From: Bacilli bacterium
GTDB lineage: Bacteria > Bacillota_I > Bacilli_A > RF39 > UBA660
Length of the DNA: 64,000 bases
Direction: 5' to 3'
Assembly (NCBI GenBank): GCA_900758495.1
Contig: CAAERO010000041.1
Location: 13,941 to 77,940, forward strand
Below, one piece after another: positions 60,598-64,000 of this stretch (its first letter is position 1; each line of letters opens with the position of its first letter). The translations under genes and the position numbers were made by a program. Below the pieces are notes generated by a model that had not been told where the DNA came from, made no database searches, and worked only from the letters and a program-made list of their open reading frames with translations.

Positions 60598-61335
60598 ATG
60601 TTAAATTTTATTTTATGTGATGATGATCAGTTTTTTAGACAAGGAATGAAAAAACAAATTGATAACTATATGATGAGAACTGATATGGAGTATAAGATTT
60701 ACACATTTTCTGGATATAATCAAGATTTTGAAAAATTAGCAGGAAAAGAAATTGGTTTTAAAGTCTATTTTTTAGATATTAAAACTAACTATGGTTCAGG
60801 GATAGATGCTGCTAGATTTATAAGAGAAATGATTGAAGATTGGAATTCTATCATTATAATAGTTTCATCTTTTAGTGAGTATCGTTATGAAATAATTACT
60901 AATCGTTTATTTGTTTTAGATTTTATTAATAAGCTTGATAGTTGCACTAAAAAGATGGATGAAGTTTTAGACATAGTATTAAAAAGTTATCGGGGAAAGG
61001 ACAGATGTTTAACTTATCAGCGAAATAGAGTATATTCAAGAATTGAGCTTAAAGATATTTATTACATCATAAGAGACCCTGACAGCAAAACTTCAACAGT
61101 TTATGCCTCTCACGGTGAATATACTGTTCCACTTAGTTTGACTCAGATAAAAGAACAGTTAGATAGCAGATTTTTTCAAGTATATAGAAATTGTATAATT
61201 AATCTGGATAGAGTAACATCAGTTGATTTTAAAAAAGATGTTATTAAGTTTGATAATGGCAAAAGTTTAGAAAAAATGTCTAGAGAGAAAAAACATCTTC
61301 TCCTAGATTTACTTAAAGGAAAGAAGGATGAATAG
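60598..61335 (+). CDS. LytTR-family response regulator
   Basis: 245 aa. Receiver domain with FILCDDDQFF and phospho-Asp60 in VYFLDIKTN (family AgrA/ComE type), then LytTR DNA-binding domain (about 140-240; RIELKDIYYI, FQVYRNCIINLDRV, FDNGKSLEKMSR). Such regulators bind direct repeats upstream of quorum-sensing, bacteriocin or lysis genes. No AgrC-like kinase or peptide gene is adjacent, so it is an orphan in this window. ATG 60598 follows GTAGGAGGGGG, a strong site. It ends 2 nt before transketolase. Confidence 0.9.
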   Translation: MLNFILCDDDQFFRQGMKKQIDNYMMRTDMEYKIYTFSGYNQDFEKLAGKEIGFKVYFLDIKTNYGSGIDAARFIREMIEDWNSIIIIVSSFSEYRYEIITNRLFVLDFINKLDSCTKKMDEVLDIVLKSYRGKDRCLTYQRNRVYSRIELKDIYYIIRDPDSKTSTVYASHGEYTVPLSLTQIKEQLDSRFFQVYRNCIINLDRVTSVDFKKDVIKFDNGKSLEKMSREKKHLLLDLLKGKKDE

Positions 61336-61337
61336 TA

Positions 61338-63296
61338 ATGTTATCAAAGAAATTAGAAGAGAAAATAATTGGAGAGATAAAGTCACTTGGTCTTGATATG
61401 ATTGAAGAAGCAGGAAGTGGACATCCTGGTATTGTTTTAGGAGCAGCCCCAATACTTTATACTTTGTTTTTAGAACATTTAAGATTTGATTCTGAATGTC
61501 CAGATTTTTATAATCGAGATAGATTTATTATGAGTGCAGGTCATGGCTCTAGTCTTTTGTACTCAATATTATACTTTGCTGGTTATGATATATCTCTTGA
61601 TGATTTAAAATCTTTTAGAAGACTTAATTCAAAAACACCAGGTCATCCTGAATATATGAAAACACCAGGGGTAGAGATGACGACAGGTCCTTTAGGACAA
61701 GGGATTGCTACAGCAGTAGGGTGTGCCATAGCAGAAAAACATACGGCTTCTTTAATTAATAATAAAGAAAAAGTAATCGACTATAATATTTACTGTTTAT
61801 GTGGTGATGGTGACTTAATGGAAGGAGTTAGTTATGAAGCAGCTTCTCTTGCAGGAAGTTTAAAACTTAATAACTTAATTGTATTATATGACTCTAATAA
61901 AATAACTTTAGATGGCAAGACTGAAAATGTTTTTGATGAAGATATTGCTACTAGATTTGAAAGTATGAACTGGAATGTCTTGTTTACATCTGATAGTGTA
62001 GAAGATATTAATAATGCTATTATTAAAGCAAAGACTGCCGATAAACCAACCCTCATTGAAGTTATAACAACGATTGGGAAAGGTTCAATGCTAGCAGGTA
62101 GTAATAAGGTTCATTCTGGTCCTTTAGGAGTAGAGGAAGTTTCAAAGATTAAAACTAGTCTTGGTGTTCGTGATATTCCTTTTACGATTAGTAATGAAGC
62201 AGTAGAAGAGTTTAGAAATTATATTAAAGAAAGAAATAAGAATTTAACTGTAGATTTTGATACTAAATTAGAAACTTTAGAAAGTGATGAATTAAGTCTT
62301 TTAAAGAAGTTGATGGATAAAGATAAGTCGATTAAACTTACTTCTCTTGACTATAATAAACCAGATGATAATGAAGAGTTACTAAGAATTAGTGCTAAGA
62401 AGGTTCTTAATTCTTATGCCACTATAAGTCCATTAATTATTGGGGGAAATGCTGATGTTTCCTCTTCTACCAAAATGTATTTAAATGAGTTATCACCATT
62501 TTCTAAAGATAACTATAAGGGAAGAAATATTAATTTTGGTGTTAGAGAACACGCAATGGCAGCGATTGCTAATGGATTAGCTCTTGCTGGTTATCGTCCT
62601 TTTGTGTCAACTTTCCTAAGTTTTAGTGACTATTTAAAACCAGCTCTTCGTCTCTCTTGCTTAATGAATTTACCAGTTACTTACATCTTTACACACGACT
62701 CTATTTCTATCGGTCAGGATGGGCCAACGCATCAACCAGTAGAACAATTAGTTAGTTTAAGAGCAACTCCTAATTTAGAAGTATTTCGCCCAGCAGATTC
62801 TAATGAGGTAATTGGTTCTTTTAAAACTATTTTTGAAAATAATAAACCTAGTTGTTTAATACTTGGTAGAGATAAGATTAAAATATTAGAAACAACTTCT
62901 ATTTCTGCTACTAGTAAAGGAGCTTATATTGTTCATAATGAAGAACGTAAGCTAGATGGAATTATTATTGCTACTGGTGAAGAAGTAACACTTGCTTTAA
63001 ATGTTATGAAGTTACTTAAGGAAAAAGGCTATGATTTAAGGGTAATAAGTATGCCTTCAATTGAAAGATATAATTTATTAACAGCAGAGGAAAAGGAAGA
63101 ATTATTCCCTATCGGTGCTAAGAAGTTTGTTATTGAAAAAGGTTCAAGTTATTCTTGGTATTCCTTTGTTTATAAAGATAGTTATTTATTTACATTAGAT
63201 AAGTTTGGAACAAGTGGAACCAAAGAAGAGGTAGATTCATTCTATGGCTTTACAAAAGAAGAGATTTCTTTAAAGATAGAAGCTTTATTAAAATAA
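61338..63296 (+). CDS. tkt: Transketolase
   Basis: Thiamine-diphosphate enzyme of the pentose phosphate pathway. 652 aa. N-terminal TPP domain EAGSGHPGIVLGAAP, GHGSSLLYSIL, TGPLGQGIATAVG, GDGDLMEGVSYEAAS with a downstream Asn for Mg; pyrimidine domain INFGVREHAMAAIANGLAL and THDSISIGQDGPTHQPVEQL; C-terminal domain with FRPADSNE and GTSGTKEEV. Full length and conserved active-site His residues. Start ATG 61338 lies 2 nt behind the LytTR stop, so both share a transcript. The terminator follows. Confidence 0.96.
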   Translation: MLSKKLEEKIIGEIKSLGLDMIEEAGSGHPGIVLGAAPILYTLFLEHLRFDSECPDFYNRDRFIMSAGHGSSLLYSILYFAGYDISLDDLKSFRRLNSKTPGHPEYMKTPGVEMTTGPLGQGIATAVGCAIAEKHTASLINNKEKVIDYNIYCLCGDGDLMEGVSYEAASLAGSLKLNNLIVLYDSNKITLDGKTENVFDEDIATRFESMNWNVLFTSDSVEDINNAIIKAKTADKPTLIEVITTIGKGSMLAGSNKVHSGPLGVEEVSKIKTSLGVRDIPFTISNEAVEEFRNYIKERNKNLTVDFDTKLETLESDELSLLKKLMDKDKSIKLTSLDYNKPDDNEELLRISAKKVLNSYATISPLIIGGNADVSSSTKMYLNELSPFSKDNYKGRNINFGVREHAMAAIANGLALAGYRPFVSTFLSFSDYLKPALRLSCLMNLPVTYIFTHDSISIGQDGPTHQPVEQLVSLRATPNLEVFRPADSNEVIGSFKTIFENNKPSCLILGRDKIKILETTSISATSKGAYIVHNEERKLDGIIIATGEEVTLALNVMKLLKEKGYDLRVISMPSIERYNLLTAEEKEELFPIGAKKFVIEKGSSYSWYSFVYKDSYLFTLDKFGTSGTKEEVDSFYGFTKEEISLKIEALLK

Positions 63297-63312
63297 TTCG
63301 ACAAATATTTTA

Positions 63313-63362
63313 TAACTCTCTTGATATGATTAGATTGATAATTTATCAAGAGGGTTTTCTTT
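63313..63362 (+). terminator. Terminator of tkt
   Basis: ACTCTCTTGATA pairs with TATCAAGAGGGT around a 17-nt loop, then TTTTCTTTT. Confidence 0.8.
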
Positions 63363-63389
63363 TGCGAATAATTTATAGATATAATTAGG

Positions 63390-63418
63390 TTGTAAAATGT
63401 CAAATATTATGATACGAT
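63390..63418 (+). promoter_or_regulatory. Promoter of the second small-ORF leader
   Basis: TTGTAA (63390-63395), 17-nt spacer AATGTCAAATATTATGA, TACGAT (63413-63418). The spacer differs from that of the first leader at one base. Confidence 0.7.
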
Positions 63419-63463
63419 TAGAATGTCAAGAATACTGATAAGAATAGAAGGCAGGTGTTTAGT

Positions 63464-63571
63464 ATGTATCAATTCTCTAAAGTTAACAAGCAATTAACCT
63501 GGGGGGGGGTATACTTTACTAGACTAAATAATAAACTAACTTTCTTTTATCGTGGAATAAAGGTAGATTAA
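63464..63571 (+). CDS. Leader small ORF, 35 codons, containing a G9 tract (copy 2)
   Basis: ATG 63464 to TAA 63569-63571, with GAAGGCAGGTG upstream. The G9 run encodes Trp-Gly-Gly. The C-terminal end NNKLTFFYRGIKVD matches the first leader ORF. The stop lies within the 5' arm of the terminator, so a ribosome completing the ORF would block the hairpin. With one G fewer translation would stop at the TAA at about 63524, and with one more at a TAG at about 63520. Confidence 0.5.
   Translation: MYQFSKVNKQLTWGGVYFTRLNNKLTFFYRGIKVD
63501..63509 (+). repeat. Homopolymer of nine G
   Basis: Nine consecutive G in very AT-rich DNA, inside the second leader ORF. Runs of this length are prone to slippage in replication and are typical of phase-variable loci. 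Confidence 0.9.
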
Positions 63572-63605
63572 ATATTGTTATGGTGATATTAATCTATCTT
63601 TTTTG
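63560..63605 (+). terminator. Leader terminator (copy 2)
   Basis: AAGGTAGATTA (63560-63570) continuing with ATAT pairs with ATAT-TAATCTATCTT (about 63586-63600; one bulged A, one G-T), followed by four T. Longer and more stable than copy 1. It ends 32 nt before the gene. Confidence 0.75.
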
Positions 63606-63636
63606 TGTAAATTGAAATGAAAGGAATTAACTATTT

Positions 63637-64000
63637 ATGAAAAAGGAAAAGATAAAGAATATACTAACTATCGGAGTAACTTTTGTGTTATTAATTACAG
63701 TAATAGGTATCAGTTATGCAGCATTTAACTATGTAGGAACAGGTCAAAAATTAAATACTATTATAACAGGAGCAATATCTATGAATTATATTGAAAGTAG
63801 TAATGTTATTTCAATGAATAATGCTTTACCAACAACTGATGCAACAGGAAAGAAAAGATTAAATACTGGAGAATACTTTGATTTTACAGTAAAGTCATCT
63901 ATAAAAGGTAATACTGATATTAACTATGAGATAGCAGCAAAAGAAGAAAATGGGAACACTTTTGATGGAAAGAATATAAAGTTTTATCTAACAAAAGTTA
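63637..64000 (+). CDS. SipW/camelysin-type exported surface protein (partial, runs off the end)
   Basis: 121 residues present. The N-terminus has the SipW-dependent signal pattern: basic KKEKIKN, hydrophobic ILTIGVTFVLLITVIGISYA, then AAFNYVGTG and NTIITGAISMNYIES as in camelysin/TasA-type proteins. A beta-rich domain follows (EYFDFTVKSSIKGNTDINYE). Whether it carries the domain shared by the proteins at 5042 and 30278 cannot be seen. The AAAGGA site is about 11 nt from ATG, as in the first leader's gene. Confidence 0.75.
   Translation, partial: MKKEKIKNILTIGVTFVLLITVIGISYAAFNYVGTGQKLNTIITGAISMNYIESSNVISMNNALPTTDATGKKRLNTGEYFDFTVKSSIKGNTDINYEIAAKEENGNTFDGKNIKFYLTKV

Larger units (their letters stand above)
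63425..63636 (+). promoter_or_regulatory. Putative attenuator leader of the last surface-protein gene (copy 2)
   Basis: Same order as at 30075: TCAAGAATACTGATAA (63426-63441) at the predicted +1, a 35-codon ORF (63464-63571), a terminator whose 5' arm contains the ORF stop (63560-63605), trailer CTATCTTTTTTGTGTAA identical to copy 1, and then the gene. Between the conserved blocks the two leaders differ widely, apart from the ORF C-terminus. Confidence 0.55.

Noticed and set aside
1..64000. CRISPR array, insertion sequence or prophage
   Set aside because: No regularly spaced repeats, transposase, integrase or phage structural genes were seen. The tandem HTH genes alone do not indicate a prophage.

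Overview
The window looks like chromosomal DNA from an AT-rich, low-GC Gram-positive bacterium of the Bacilli/Erysipelotrichia/RF39-like ('Mollicutes-related') kind, probably an uncultured gut lineage. Grounds: strongly A/T-biased codons, Firmicutes-type genes (DnaB helicase loader, AddAB, T-box control, SpoVB-like flippase, RarA, QueH, YidD), AGGAGG-type ribosome sites, and murC and GH25 genes implying a cell wall. TGA is a real stop (standard bacterial code): many intact genes end in TGA and tryptophan is TGG. The lineage is inferred, not shown.

Layout. 1-3.7 kb: the end of an unknown gene, a structured gap, then a leftward operon of flippase, response regulator and histidine kinase. 3.7-9.4 kb: an acidic membrane-anchored protein, two surface proteins, dnaB and thymidine kinase. 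9.5-14.3 kb: three tRNAs (Arg-CCT, Met-CAT, Leu-TAG), a DUF2207 protein, a zinc-ribbon membrane protein, a HAD phosphatase and a broken uracil-DNA-glycosylase-like gene. 14.3-18.8 kb: a threonine T-box (specifier ACT) driving rnr-thrS. 18.9-21.8 kb: a membrane acyltransferase-like gene and a leftward zupT-yidD-ZnuA-like cluster. 22-27.7 kb: an oversized sigma-70 factor, three tandem transglutaminase-like paralogues (the third frameshifted) and queH. 27.7-31.8 kb: a radical SAM activase-like gene, murC, and a surface protein behind a leader containing a small ORF and a terminator. 31.9-38.7 kb: addBA, nfeD and an SPFH protein. 38.8-45.1 kb: two tandem double-HTH regulators, a 62-aa protein, an adenylate-forming enzyme and a phosphorelay pair (hybrid kinase plus Hpt-REC). 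45.1-54.1 kb: a large unknown protein, a MATE transporter fused to a cytidylate-kinase-like domain, an unknown protein and a plsC-acyl-CoA-synthetase-plsC-mgtC operon. 54.3-63.3 kb: a HipA-like kinase, rarA, mutS, a GH25 lysozyme, a LytTR regulator and transketolase. 63.4-64 kb: a second copy of the small-ORF leader, with a run of nine G, ahead of a surface-protein gene that runs off the end.

Most promising signal. Two leaders 33 kb apart (30040-30277 and 63390-63636) share a promoter spacer, a block at the predicted transcription start, a small ORF (32 and 35 codons) with a related C-terminus, and an intrinsic terminator whose 5' arm lies inside the end of that ORF. Each precedes an exported-protein gene. 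In the second copy a G9 tract inside the small ORF could make read-through phase variable: eight or ten G would stop translation about 50 nt before the terminator. In addition, the gene behind the first leader ends in a 32-codon segment with abruptly different codon use, like the variable region of a diversity-generating retroelement target, although no reverse transcriptase or template is in this window.

No insertion sequence, prophage, CRISPR array or rRNA was seen.
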